The notes beneath the pieces are model-generated. The model did not search any database and was not told the DNA's origin. It was given only the letters and a program-made list of their open reading frames with translations. Below are positions 12,043 to 23,227 of a stretch of DNA of 64,000 nt, in pieces (the first letter of the stretch is position 1; the number at the start of each line of letters is the position of its first letter). Source of the DNA: Aegilops tauschii subsp. strangulata (lineage: Eukaryota; Streptophyta; Magnoliopsida; Poales; Poaceae); the NCBI RefSeq assembly GCF_002575655.3, contig NC_053040.3, positions 155,745,148-155,809,147 of the forward strand, in the 5' to 3' direction. A program made the position numbers and the translations under genes.

Positions 12043-12421
12043 GGCGGCTGAAAGGGGACGAAGGATAAAGGGCAGCAAGAGCCTGAGGAAGAAGAAGAGA
12101 GGAACGGCGGTCTCGATATTGGAAGAGGCGCAGAGGGTAAATGAGCAGCGCGCCTGCGGTTTTTCCCTTTTTTATGGGGAAGGCGCGGGCCGCCTCTTTA
12201 CCATTTACTACGATGTGACGCATGAGGGCAGCAACCGCCCCACGCATGCGCCCCACATCACGCACGACCCCCACATCGCGCATTCAACGCGGGTCGTGGG
12301 GAAGCGCAGCGGGCAAGGGAGTTACTGCGGTAAAAACTCAGCCGCACGCGCGTCCGTGCACTGTTCTGGGCCTGGCCCAATAACGCCCCGTGCTTATATG
12401 TGCCCCAGGCCCGGGGGCTCC
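12043..12421 (-). promoter_or_regulatory. Upstream region of the antisense gene
   Basis: 379 bp between the antisense ATG and the LTR. A TATA-like CCATAAAAAAGGG (minus sense, about 12164-12176) lies about 125 bp upstream of ATG 12042, close to the 114-bp spacing at the homologous gene at 45884. The remainder is GC-rich with repeated CGCA/CCCACA words. The PPT-like GGGGGCTCC on the plus strand ends at 12421. Confidence 0.4.
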
Positions 12422-13583
12422 TGTCGGTGTACAAAAGTAGGGGTCCCTTTTTGCACCCCTTTACTTGTGCGCGGGCTGTCGCAGCCCCACGCCCCCGACC
12501 ACGCTTGGCGGGGCAGTGGAAGCAAAGGCACAAGACGACCAGACCAACGCCAAGCCGGAAACACAAAGAGTAGAAGGGCAAGATGGACTCCCCCGGCAAG
12601 GCCCTTGCCGGGGCGGCCTCCACAGCCCCGGCAGGAACCTTACCGGGGCAACTTGCCCAACACCAACCGGGCTGCCACCCTTAAGCCTGAGAGTTCCGAT
12701 GCCCTCAACCACATTGGAACCAAAGCTCGGGAGGCGCCTCCGTGGTGGCATGCAGATCTTTGTGAAGACCCAGAACATGCAAGATTAGATGAGAATCAAA
12801 AGATGGAGATCCTCGGTGAGATCCTTGCCGAGGATACCCACGAGGCCCCCCCGGCAAGGCCCTTGCCGGGGACGCCCACAACACCGCGGCAAGACCCTTG
12901 CCGGGACCCCGGGAGTACTCTTGCCGAAGACATCCGCGGGGCCGCAGCCAGGCCCACATCTGCCAAGATTCCACCGCCGTTCCCATGCAGCTGCCAGCCT
13001 ACCAACTAGGCGAGCACCCGCGTGGCGACGTGCGGCCTCTAGGCCAACTCAGCAAGCACCTGCGTGGTGGCATGCAGATCTTCATGAAGACTCTGCCACC
13101 GCACCAACTCAGCAGCCAGCCAGCCAGTGTGGCACTACCCGCCTCGTCAGTTCGGACGCGCGTCGAAGCCAGGCGAGGCGGCGACAGCTGGGACGAGCTT
13201 CCTTGCCGTCCCCGATAAAGCAAGAAGGGCACGTCGGCAGCGCATTAAATGTGTTTGTCCTACGGTGCCAGAGGATAGACTCGACCACTGTATAGCTTTC
13301 CACCTCCTGTGTGCCACTGTGGCAGCCCCTTTGTCTATAAAAGGAGGCCCGTGGCATACTGGGGAGGATTCGGACTTTTTGGACCCTGCACGCCTTGTAG
13401 CTAGTCCAAGAACACCAGATAAACAGAAACCAGCAGGAGTAGGGTATTACGCATCACTTGCGGCCCGAACCTGGATAATCCCCCCGCGTTGATCTCTCAA
13501 TCCCGCTCTTTCCACAGCCCCGCGCCTGCCAACTGTAGCAAAAGGGATTCCTCATGATCCCGTAGGTGTCGTTTCCCCCGACA
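12422..13583 (+). repeat. Tat-type 3' LTR (about 1162 bp)
   Basis: Begins TGTCGG and ends CCGACA, a perfect 6-bp terminal inverted repeat. TATA box CTATAAAAGG at 13335-13344. U3 contains near-identical hairpins: CCCCGGCAAG-GCC-CTTGCCGGGG at 12591-12613 and 12849-12871, with degenerate copies near 12630, 12810 and 12885. An open frame of 330 codons across 12017-13009 is a by-product of GC richness. Confidence 0.75.
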
Positions 13584-14087
13584 TCATTGCCTCGATATCG
13601 TCATGAATATTTGAAGTTCTATCAATTGCCCAACAGTAATTTGTTTACCCACCGTTTGCTATTTTTCTCAAGAGAAGCCACTAGTGAAACCTACGGCCCC
13701 CGGGTCTCTTTCTCATATTATTTGCCTTTGCGATCTATTTTCTTTTGCTTTTATTTTTAGATCTACTAAACCAAAAATACAAAAATACTTTGCTGCAATT
13801 TATTCTTATTTATTTTATTTGGCGTTTGATATATCAATCTACTCCAATTTATTCATGCCTGTTTGCCAATTTCTGGCGCCGTTACCCGAAAGGGATTGAC
13901 AACCCCTTTAATACGTCGGGTTGCGAGTATTTGTTATTTGTGTGCAGGTGCCATTTACGTATTGTTGCTTGGTTCTCCTACTGGTTCGATAACCTTGGTT
14001 TCATCACTGAGGGAAATACCTACCGTCGCAGTGCTGCATCATCCCTTCCTCTTTGGGGAAATACCGACGTAGCTTCAAGCCACATCA
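13584..14087 (+). repeat. 3' part of a further LTR (gypsy, Athila-like family)
   Basis: A run typical of Triticeae gypsy LTR ends: AGAAGCCACTAGTGAAACC, CGGCCCCCGGGTC, GGGATTGACAACCCCTTTA and ACTGAGGGAAATACCTACC. It ends near CACATCA. It does not match the LTR at 27178-28624, so it is not the partner of that element. It contains TGGCGCCGTTACC at 13874, similar to the tRNA-Asp PBS at 63755. The right boundary is approximate. Confidence 0.55.
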
Positions 14088-15173
14088 GTGGTATAAGCCA
14101 CGGAAAACTTACATTACAGTAGCTACAATGCAAAACAAAATATGAATTGGTTTGCAACAGTACTTAGAGTAGTGATTTGTATTATTATACTAATGGATCT
14201 TACCGAGCTTCCTATTGAGTTTTGTGTGGATGAAGTGATCAAAGATCGAGGAGGTCCCGATGTGAGGACAAGGAGGAGAGGCAAGAGTTCAAGATTGGGG
14301 ATGCCCAAGGCACCCCAAGTAAATATCCTAGGAGACTCAAGCGCCTAAGCTTGGGATGTCCCGGAAGGCATCCCATCTTTCTTCAACATTATCGGTATGT
14401 TTTCGTCTTTGTTTTGTTCACATGATATGTGTGAATCTTGGAGCGTCTTTTGTGTTTTTTTTATTTTTATTGTATGCACCATGCTGGTATGAGATAGTCC
14501 ATGGTTGATTTATAGAATGCTCTTTGCACTTCACCTATATCTTCTGAGTATGGCTTTATAGAATGCTTCATGTGCTTCACTTATATTATTTGAAGTTTGG
14601 ATTGCCTCTTTCTCTTCACATAGAAAACCGTTGTTTGTAGAATGCTTTTTCGCTTCACTTATATTTATTAGAGCATGGTATTTTGTAGAAAGAATTAAAC
14701 CCTCATGCTTCACTTATATCTATTTAGAGAGTCAACAGGAATTGGTCATTTGCATGGTTAGTCAAAAAATCCTACATAAAACTTGTGGATCACTGAATAT
14801 GATATGTTTGATTCCTTGCAATAGTTTTGCGATATAGAGATGGAATATGTGGGAGGTACTAGTAAATGGTTGTGGTTAGTAGAAATACTGGTGTTAAGGT
14901 TTGTGAATCCCGAAGCATGCATGTATAGTCTGTCGTTATGCTATGAAGTTGGAGCATGATTTATTATTGATTGTCTTCCTTATGAGTGGCGGCCGGGGAC
15001 GAGCGATTGTCTTTTCCTGCGAATATATCCCCCTAGGGGCATGCGTAGTAGTACTTTGCTTTGAGGGCTAATAAACTTTTGCAATAAGTATATGAGTTCT
15101 TTATTACTAATGTGAGTCCATGGATTATACGCACTCTTACCTTTCCGCAATTTGCTAGCCTCTACGGTACCGT
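14088..15173 (+). mobile_element. Athila-like element, 3' internal non-coding region, part 1
   Basis: No supported coding sequence; a 68-codon frame at 14142-14348 could be the end of a gene but has no domain. PPT-like ATTGGGGATGCCC (14294-14306) and TAAGCTTGGGATGTCCC (14346-14362) resemble the true PPT at 27164-27177. A series of GCTTCACTTATAT words (about 14530-14730) recurs every 50-90 bp. The region is interrupted at 15173 by the chromovirus insertion (TSD ACCGT, 15169-15173) and resumes at 25931. Confidence 0.65.
15169..15173. repeat. TSD ACCGT (left)
   Basis: Matches ACCGT at 25926-25930 exactly; flanks the chromovirus at 15174-25925. Confidence 0.9.
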
Positions 15174-17772
15174 TGTAGCGACCAGACCTCAACAGTCTGA
15201 TCTCTGTGCATATGTGTCATCCCTGGATCCGTAATGCTGACACACACAATACTTGAAGGATTTATAACAGAGTAGCAATCACACACTTATTACATCTAAT
15301 GTTTCAAAAGAGAACTTATTACAATAAATATGGCTTAAGGCCATCTAATACGATAACAACGGAAGGCTTGGAAGATAAAGTGAGTCCATCAACTCCAACG
15401 GCATCACTGAGTGAAAGACCACGACTTAAGGCTCCTTACTCGTCGTCTGAAAAGTCTGCAACATGATACGTTGCAGCCCGAAAAACGGGTCAGCACATGG
15501 AATATGCTGGCAATGTAACACAAGAGAGTAATGAACAGAATAATGCTATCACTACATGCATATATGGCTGATGGAGGCTGTATGGTTAATATGTTTTGCG
15601 GAAAGCCAATTTTTCCCTACTGCAAAGGAATATATTTTATTAACTACCAATTTTGTTGAAAACATTGAGAAGGTAAACCCCCTCTCAATCCCAATTAAAA
15701 GTAATCATTAACCCAATCAAATTTATATTAAGAGTGATGAGATCAACATGATAATCCAAGAACCAGATACTCAAGATGTCCATAACCGGGGACACGGCTA
15801 ACCATGATTAGTTTGTACACTCTGTAGAGGTTTGCGCACTTTTCCCCACAAGACTCGATCTCCTCCGTTGGATTTCTCGCACTACATGGTGTTTGAGAAA
15901 CGGATGACCGAGACATAGTCTTTCAGAAGCGTTAGCACCTTACGATGGGTAGACCGGTACACCTACATCCCCTATATCTGCTAGTCTACCACTGTAAGAG
16001 TTCACACGACTTAATCAACTATGCTAGAGCCCATAATAGCTTGGGGCTGCACATGGAAGTTTCTAGTAGGAATAATCTCATGATCCCTTTGAGTCTGGGT
16101 GGCGGTCCATAGGAGAATCACACGGTACCCCGGGATTTCCAAAAAATACAGGCAATCACTTGAATACCCGGGTGCCTCAATCCACCCAGATGTGTATTTA
16201 AGTTGCCACCTTAAGTTTAACCATTAATTTAACGATCTCACATCTGTCATGGATACACTCAAACCCAATCCACGTCTACGGGCATAGCATAGTAGTATAA
16301 GCAACGTAGAAGTAACTCCCAAGGTTTGATAATAAACAAGTGAATAGGTACTACCTCAGCTACTTCCCAACCCACAATTCAATTCAGATCCTAACCATGC
16401 AAATGTTTGAGGATTGATCTAATGCAATAAAACTGGGTAGTCAAGAAGTATGATCAAAGTGTTACTTGCCTTGCTGATGATCCGTGAAACCTAGAGACTC
16501 GTAGTAGCACGCTTCGCACTCCGGGTACTCTATCGCAAACAAACAAACATACAATAAGCAATCAAGCAAGGGCATGGGTAAAACTCAAATAAGAGATCTA
16601 ACCAGAAAGTTCAACTTAAGAACTCCGGTTTGCAAAAAGAATCAAATCAAACGAAGCAACAGAACTCAAACGGCGAAAGAAACAAGCTTCGTTTACTAAT
16701 CTGGACTGAAGTCAAATTTTACAGTAGCTAAAACATGTTTAAGTTGTCTAAACGGAAAGAGGGTTTCGAGACGAAACTCTAGGCGCTTGAATCGCCTGAG
16801 TCCGATAAACAAGCGTAAAGTTATACTAGAACGAAAATCGGATCAGAAATCGCGATCGAAAATAATCACGGAAAATCCGAGAAAAAGAAAACTGACGACC
16901 AGGCTAACGAACGAACGTTCGCTGTCTGCGGCTAAACGGTGAAAACCGTTCGTTAAACGAACGTACGGACGAACGTCCGCTAAATAAATAAACCGAACCG
17001 GTCTAAACAAAACCAAAACTAGGGTTTACGAAATAAAACCGATCGTTTTTTTTAAAACGAACCCGCGCTACCTCGAACTCCGGCGGGCGGCGGCGCGGCG
17101 GCTCCGGCGGCGCGGGGTGGCGGTGGCGTGCGGCGGCGCGGGCGGCGGCGACGGCGGCGGCTTAGGGTTAGGGTTTGGGTGGCGGTGGGGCTGGTTGGGC
17201 TACGGGGTGCGGGCGGCGGCTTATAAAGGGGCCGGCCCGAGGTCTCCTGGCCGGGTACGGCCCGAAGTCGGTTTGATTTTTTTTTAAATAATTACGACGT
17301 GCAGAAAAATAAAGAAAAAAAATACTGAACGGACTCCAAAAATCCCGAAATAAATTTTCCCCGTCCTCTAAAAATATGCCAGGCAAGGTGAACATTTATT
17401 TGGGCCTAAAACGCAATTTTGAAAAATGCATACTTTTCCTAATTCAAATAAAATAGAGACAAAACTCCGAATAAAAAAACTTAGTTGATTTTAATATTAA
17501 ATCTCTGATATTTCTTTATTTTGAGGAAGTCATTTTATCCTCTCTCTTTTATTTTAATAAAAGAAATATTTCAAAGAAAAATAATTAAAATCAAACGATC
17601 CTCTTTCCAAAATTCGAGAAAAACTCGAATATGAAAATAATGAAATCCCCAACTCTCTCCGTGGGTCCTTGAGTTGCGTAGAATTTGTAGGATCAACCAA
17701 AATGCAAAAAAATATGATAAGCAATGATGATCTAATGTATAACATTCCAAATTGAAAATTTGGGATGTTACA
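15174..17772 (-). repeat. Chromovirus 3' LTR (2599 bp)
   Basis: In minus sense it begins TGTAACATCCC after the PPT and ends GGTCGCTACA. TTTATAAG (minus; about 17220-17228) precedes the telomere-box-like AACCCTAACCCTAA (about 17162-17176) and a GC-rich leader. A palindrome cluster lies at 16905-16981, a conserved hairpin at 15457-15475 and a donor-like AAGGCAAGT (minus) at 16464-16472. Confidence 0.9.
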
Positions 17773-17811
17773 AACCTACCCCCCTTAAGATGAATCTCGC
17801 CCTCGAGATTC
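17773..17811 (-). promoter_or_regulatory. PPT with adjacent hairpin
   Basis: In minus sense the inverted repeat GAATCTCG-AGGG-CGAGATTC (17811-17792) precedes TTAAGGGGGGTAGGTT, which abuts the LTR. The pol stop TAA (17787-17785) overlaps the purine tract. The same arrangement is found at 37334-37371 and 59673-59711. Confidence 0.75.
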
Positions 17812-20800
17812 GGGTTGGCTAGAAAATAGGTGAGAGTGATCCTTCCGTAGGTCTTCCTCTCGTTCCCAAGTGGCTTCATCTTCGGTATGGTGACTCCACT
17901 AAACCTTGCAAAACTTGATAACCTTGTTGCGCGTAACTCGGCTGGCAAACTCGAGTATCTTGACTGGTTTCTCCTCATATGTCAAGTCACTATCCAACCG
18001 TATCGCTTCCAACGGCACTGTATCTCTTAGAGGAATATCAGCCATCTCCGCGTGGCACTTCTTTAACTGAAAAACATGGAACACATCGTGAACTCCGTAC
18101 AATCCTTTGGGCAATTCCAACTTGTAAGCAACTTCTCCCATATGTTCCAAAACTTTGTATGGTCCCACAAATCGTGGCGCTAACTTTCCCTTAACTCCAA
18201 AGCGCTTCACTCCTCGAAGTGGGGATACACAAAGATACACTCTGTCTCCAACTTCGTAAAATGTCTCCTTGCGTTTAGAATCCGCATAACTCTTCTGCCT
18301 GGACTGGGCTACCTTGAGTCTATCGCGAATCAGCTTAACCTTCTCTTCAGACTCTTTAATCAAATCTGGTCCAAACAACTGTCGGTCTCCAACTTCGTCC
18401 CACAACAACGGTGTTCTGCACCTCCTTCCGTACAGGGCTTCAAAAGGGGCCATCTTCAAACTGGCTTGATAACTGTTGTTATAAGAGAACTCTGCATAAG
18501 GCAAATTATCGTCCCAACTAGATCCATAGTCTAGCGCACAAGCTCTCAACATGTCCTCCAGAATCTGATTGACTCTTTCAGTCCGTCCATCCCTCTGTGG
18601 GTGAAAAGCAGTACTGAACTCTAGCCTGGCTCCCAAAGTTTCATGCAACTGATTCCAAAACTTTGAGGTAAACTGGGTTCCTCTGTCTGATACAATGGTC
18701 CTCGGAACTCCATGCAGACATACGATCCTGGTCATGTATATCTTTGCCAACTTAGCACTGGTGTAAGTGGTCTTCACTGGGATGAAGTGAGCTACTTTCG
18801 TCAAACGATCGACTACAACCCATATCGAGTCATAGCCTGAACGAGTCCTGGGTAATCCTGTGATAAAGTCCATGCCTAGTTTATCCCACTTCCATTCAGG
18901 GCAATGGTTGTAGCAATCCAGATGGCTTTTGGTGCTCTGCCTTCACTCTCTGACATACATCACAAACTGCTACATACTCTGCAATATCCTTTTTCATTCC
19001 GGTCCACCAGAAACTATCCTTCAAATCCAGATACATCTTGGTATTTCCTGGGTGAATCGAATATGGCGAATCATGGGCCTCTTGCAGAATCAACTTCCTG
19101 ATCTCCTGATCATTTGGCACATATACGCGGTCCTCAAACCATAAGGTATCGTGCTCATCCTCACGAAATCCTTTAGCCTTTCCTTTACTCATCCTTTCCT
19201 TTATCTCGGCAATCTCCTTGTCCGCCTTCTGAGCTTCTCTGATCTTATCCATCAAAGTAGACTGAATCTCCAAGGCTGCTACATAACCTCTTGGAACTAT
19301 CTCCAAACATAGCTCGCGAAGCTCTTCTGCTAACTCCTTGGGTAACTCTCCGGTCATGAGTGTGTTGACATGACTTTTTCGACTCAACGCATCGGCTACT
19401 ACGTTAGCCTTTCCGGGATGATAATGCAATCTCATATCATAATCCTTTATAAGCTCCAACCATCTCCTCTGCCTGAGATTCAACTCCTTTTGCGTGAAGA
19501 TATACTTCAAACTCTTGTGATCCGTGTATACCTCACAATGGTTTCCGATGAGAAAATGTCTCCATGTCTTCAATGCATGCACTACGGCTGCTAACTCCAA
19601 ATCATGCGTAGCATAATTTAACTCATGGGGTTTAAGCTGTCGTGAGGCATATGAAACAACTCTTCCCTCCTGCATAAGTACGGCTCCAAGTCCTCGACGA
19701 GAAGCGTCGCAATACACTTCATAATCCTTACGTTGATCTGGCAGAATCAACACTGGTGATGTAACCAAGCGTCTCTTCAACTCGTGAAAACTGGCCTCAC
19801 ATTCCTCAGTCCAATTGAATTTGGTGTCCTTCTTCAACAACTCTGTCATGGGCTTTGCAATTTTTGAGAAATTCTCAATGAACCTCCGGTAATATCCCGC
19901 GAGTCCAAGAAAACTCCGAATCTCTCCAACTGACGTGGGTGAGTCCCAATTTGTCACAGTGACAACTTTGGTGGGGTCTACTGCTATTCCTTCCCCGGAT
20001 ATAACATGCCCAAGGAATCCAACTTCCTTCAACCAAAACTCACACTTGCTAAACTTGGCGTATAACTGATGTTCCCTGAGCTTACCAAGTACCAAACGCA
20101 AATGCTCTTTATGTTCTTCTTCATTCTTCGAGTAGACCAGAATGTCATCAATGAACACCACAACGAACTTATCCAAAAACTCCATAAACACTTTGTTCAT
20201 CATGTTCATAAAATAGGCAGGTGCGTTAGTCAGACCAAATGACATAACGGTATACTCATACATCCCGTACCTCGTTGTAAAAGTTGTCTTAGGTATATCC
20301 TGCTCTCGAATCCTCAGCTGGTGATACCCTGATCGCAAATCGATCTTGGAAAACACCTTAGCTCCTTGCTGCTGGTCAAACAAATCATTGATCATCGGCA
20401 GTGGGTACTTGTTCTTGATCGTCACCTCATTCAGTCCTCGATAATCAACAACCATCCTCAACTATCCATCCTTCTTCTCCACTAGAAGTACTGGGGATCC
20501 CCAAGGTGATGAACTTGGGCGTATATAACCTTTATCCAGTAACTCCTTAATCTGCTTCTTAATTTCCTCCAAATCCTTTGCGAGCATTCTATATGGTCTC
20601 TTAGATATTGGCCCTGTGCCTGGCAAAAGCTCAATCAAAAACTCAATGTCTCTATCCGGTGGCATGCCTGGCAACTCTTCTAGAAATACATCCGGAAAAT
20701 CCTTCACCACTAGTACTTCCTCCTGTACAACTCCTGATAATGAATTTACCTGAGTCCTATTCGGCACATGCCGGGATACATACTTGATCCTTCTTCCTTC

Positions 20801-22181
20801 TGGGGTGGTGAGCAAAATCGTCTTACTGGCGCAATCAATGTTCCCTCCATACATCGATAGCCAATCCATACCCAGTATCACATCCAAACCTTGCGACTCC
20901 AATATATTAGATCTGAGGGAAAAACATGCCTACCTATGGTCAATGGCATCTGAAAACATGCATGGCTTGCCATATACTCTGCTCCGGGTAAGGTTACTAG
21001 CATGGGTGTCTTAAGAACTCTAGTGGGCAACTTATACTTATCCACAAATCCCCTTGATATGTATGAATGCGATGCACCAGTATCAAAAAGTACGACTACA
21101 GTAAATGACTTAACCAGAAATTTACCTATTACTGCATCTGGCTGGGCTTCAACCTCCTCCACGTTAACGTGGTTCACTTGTCCCCTGTTGAAAGGGTTGG
21201 GCTTCTTCCCAAAGCTTCCATTGCCATTTCCATTCTTAGCTTCAGGACATTCATTGGCATAATGTCCGGTCTTCTGGCACTTGTAACAAGTAACGTGGCT
21301 TAGATCCTTCTTGGCGGGTGTTGCCGGGTTGGAACAGTTCTGTCCGCTACTTCCTCCATTACCATTACCATTCTTGGGGCCACTATGATTGTGCGAACCT
21401 CCTCCATTATGGGTGTGGCCTCCATGGTTATGAACGAGTCCTCCCGAGTTCGGGGTGTAATGGGGTCTCTTCTGGGCTCCAGAATTGTACTTCCCTTGAC
21501 CATACTTCCTTTTGCGGCTGTCAATCTGCTGCTGCTTCCCTTCAAGCATGAGGGCTCTATCCACCAACTCCTGATAGTTATTAAAATTTGCCACCATCAA
21601 CTGCATGCTCAGCTCATCATTTAGTCCCTCCAAAAACTTCTCCTTTTTAGCTGCATCTGTAGCAACGTCATCTGGGGCATAACGTGCTAACTTACTAAAC
21701 TCATCCACATATTGGCCAATAGTGCGCCCTCCTTGGCGTAAGTTGCGAAACTCACGCTTCTTCATGGCCATAGCTCTCGCTGAAACATGGGCAGTGCGAA
21801 AAGCCTGCTGGAACTGGTCCCATGTCACAGTGTCAATAGGGTAAGTGACTATGAAATTCTCCCACCAAGATGTTGCGGGTCCATCAAGTTGATGTGCGGC
21901 AAACACACTCTCTCCACATTTGTGCATCCTGAAGTAGTCAGCTCCCTCTCAATCTTGCGGAGCCAATCATCTGCAACAATCGGCTCGGTGCTACTAGAGA
22001 ACACCGGCAGATTCAGCCTAAGAAAACGGGCTAAGTGGTCAACTGGTGGGGGTGGGGGTGGGTTGTTGTTGTTCCCCTGGTTCTGGTTCTGGACTAGTAT
22101 CTGCATCAAAGCATCCTGCTGCTGGATCAACTGAGTGAGCTCCGGTGGGAAAGCAAATCCATTGTCGTGTCTCGGAGGCAT
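17785..22181 (-). pseudogene. gag-pol: Chromovirus gag-pol, broken
   Basis: ATG 22181 (MPPRHDNGFAFPP) starts gag. In order: gag core, an Asn/Gly/His-rich stretch, zinc knuckle CYKCQKTGHYANEC, protease LFDTGAS, RT with FIDD, RNase H, integrase zinc region, integrase core ([23 protein letters not shown]) and chromodomain ([14 protein letters not shown] onward). Breaks: frameshifts near 21900, 20895 and 18895; TAG at 20464-20462 and 17901-17899. In the integrase, FHPQRDGRTERVN has R where the related copies at 36540 and 58890 have T and Q. The frame closes with TAA at 17787-17785. The polyprotein would serve particle formation, reverse transcription and chromatin-guided integration. Confidence 0.9.
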
Positions 22182-22383
22182 CTGCTGGGTTTAGAAAAGA
22201 TGAGAAAACAGAATAGAATGAGGTCTAGGGGGAAAACACTACCCATATGCACATGAGACAAACACAAACATATCACTCAATCAATCAAACAAAGGGGATA
22301 CAATCGGTCTAGAACTATCGTTACAAAAGTGCTTGGACTATACTATATACATGGTGGAATACTACTACTGATATGGTGGTCTA
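22182..22383 (-). promoter_or_regulatory. Spacer between extra ORF and gag, with 3' splice site
   Basis: In minus sense the last 60 nt are pyrimidine-rich and end AAACCCAGCAG directly before the gag ATG, a very good acceptor. The gag of the family at 29546-62601 likewise follows GCCCACCAG. Nothing coding is seen. Confidence 0.5.
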
Positions 22384-23118
22384 CTAGAATTGATCGGTCG
22401 AAGACTCCATGATATCTGCTCCAGCTTCATCAACATAGTCATCATTGCTATCGTCAGGGTCCGAGTCGGTGTCGTCGATGATGATGTAGTTCTCCGGGCA
22501 AGTGGAATCGTCATCTCCTCCTCCTGGCGCAGGGTCTCCCATGAAAACTCCTAGCTTCCTGGTCAGGTCGTCATTCTTCTCTACTAGTACGACAATTTCC
22601 TCCATATAATCTTCGCGTGTAGCCTTGAGTTCTTCCTCCAGTTCCGTGATCCTTGTCATTGCTTTCTTCAAATCCGCCATGCCTGCGCACATCTGGTTCT
22701 CCTGGTGTCGAATGTGCTGGTTTAACTCCTGGATGAAAGAGGCCATCGATCTATCCTTCCTGGTGCTGATCATCTCCCATTGCTCATCTCGGCGCCCGCA
22801 AATCTGATAAATAGTATCCTTGAGATCATTGCGGTAAACTTCTCCAATGCGTCCCATGGTGATTTGAGCTGCCATACTCTTTCCTAGACTCCAGGTTGGT
22901 GCATCGAAGGAAAACTCTATGGGCTCAGTGACTGGCGTGAATGTTCTTCCTGGAACTTGAACTTTAATCATCCAATGCTCCTCTTCTAGTAAAGTGGCGT
23001 TGTAAGTCCCGGTGAAGCTTGGTATTCCAATGTTTAGGTACCTAGTGACTTCCTTCAAGTGGCATCCAAAAGGGGTGTCTTCATCCGGTTGCGTGAACTT
23101 GATCCTTGCATCCGCCAT
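22384..23118 (-). CDS. Extra intact ORF upstream of gag (244 codons), unknown function
   Basis: Uninterrupted frame from ATG 23118 (MADARIKFTQPDEDTPF) to TAG 22384-22386. Residues 1-110 look globular (HLKEVTRYLNIG, HWMIKVQVPGR, with aromatic and Gly/Pro positions). Residues 125-190 show heptad-like spacing typical of a coiled coil (ITELEEELKATREDYMEEI). The tail from about 195 is strongly acidic (DDTDSDPDDSNDDYVDEAG). I recognise no domain. It lies between the PBS (92 bp upstream) and gag (202 bp downstream), in the same sense. The context before its ATG (CATTTTCTACTCTTTAG|G) is acceptor-like. It has stayed open while gag-pol beside it has five breaks. The related family at 29546 has no equivalent. 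Confidence 0.75.
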   Translation of the reverse strand: MADARIKFTQPDEDTPFGCHLKEVTRYLNIGIPSFTGTYNATLLEEEHWMIKVQVPGRTFTPVTEPIEFSFDAPTWSLGKSMAAQITMGRIGEVYRNDLKDTIYQICGRRDEQWEMISTRKDRSMASFIQELNQHIRHQENQMCAGMADLKKAMTRITELEEELKATREDYMEEIVVLVEKNDDLTRKLGVFMGDPAPGGGDDDSTCPENYIIIDDTDSDPDDSNDDYVDEAGADIMESSTDQF

Positions 23119-23210
23119 CCTAAAGAGTAGAAAATGGAGAGGAGTTAGAAATGAGAAGAGAGTAGTGCTCTAGGGTTTTAGCTTAGTGGTCCTGTCCTAC
23201 AGTCAGCATG

Positions 23211-23223
23211 TGCTCTGATGCCA
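23211..23223 (-). promoter_or_regulatory. Primer-binding site, initiator-Met type
   Basis: In minus sense TGGCATCAGAGCA starts four bases after the LTR. It differs by one base from the TGGTATCAGAGC typical of tRNA-iMet priming and seen at 32443 and 42895. Confidence 0.8.
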
Positions 23224-23227
23224 TCTT

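Larger units (their letters stand above)
9988..13583 (+). mobile_element. Tat-lineage Ty3/gypsy element, 3' part
   Basis: Holds an antisense (minus-strand) gene followed by a plus-oriented 3' LTR. This matches the Tat lineage, whose members carry an extra, often antisense, ORF between integrase and the 3' LTR. The PPT-like GGGGGCTCC (12413-12421) abuts the LTR. The left part was displaced by the Sirevirus insertion and is outside the window. No gag or pol remains here. Confidence 0.72.

Noticed and set aside
12017..13009. 330-codon open frame on the plus strand
   Set aside because: It spans the antisense-gene upstream region and the LTR start; the composition is low complexity and the boundary crosses the LTR edge.
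14142..14348. 68-codon frame as a small gene
   Set aside because: Short, no domain, inside repetitive non-coding sequence with PPT-like motifs.
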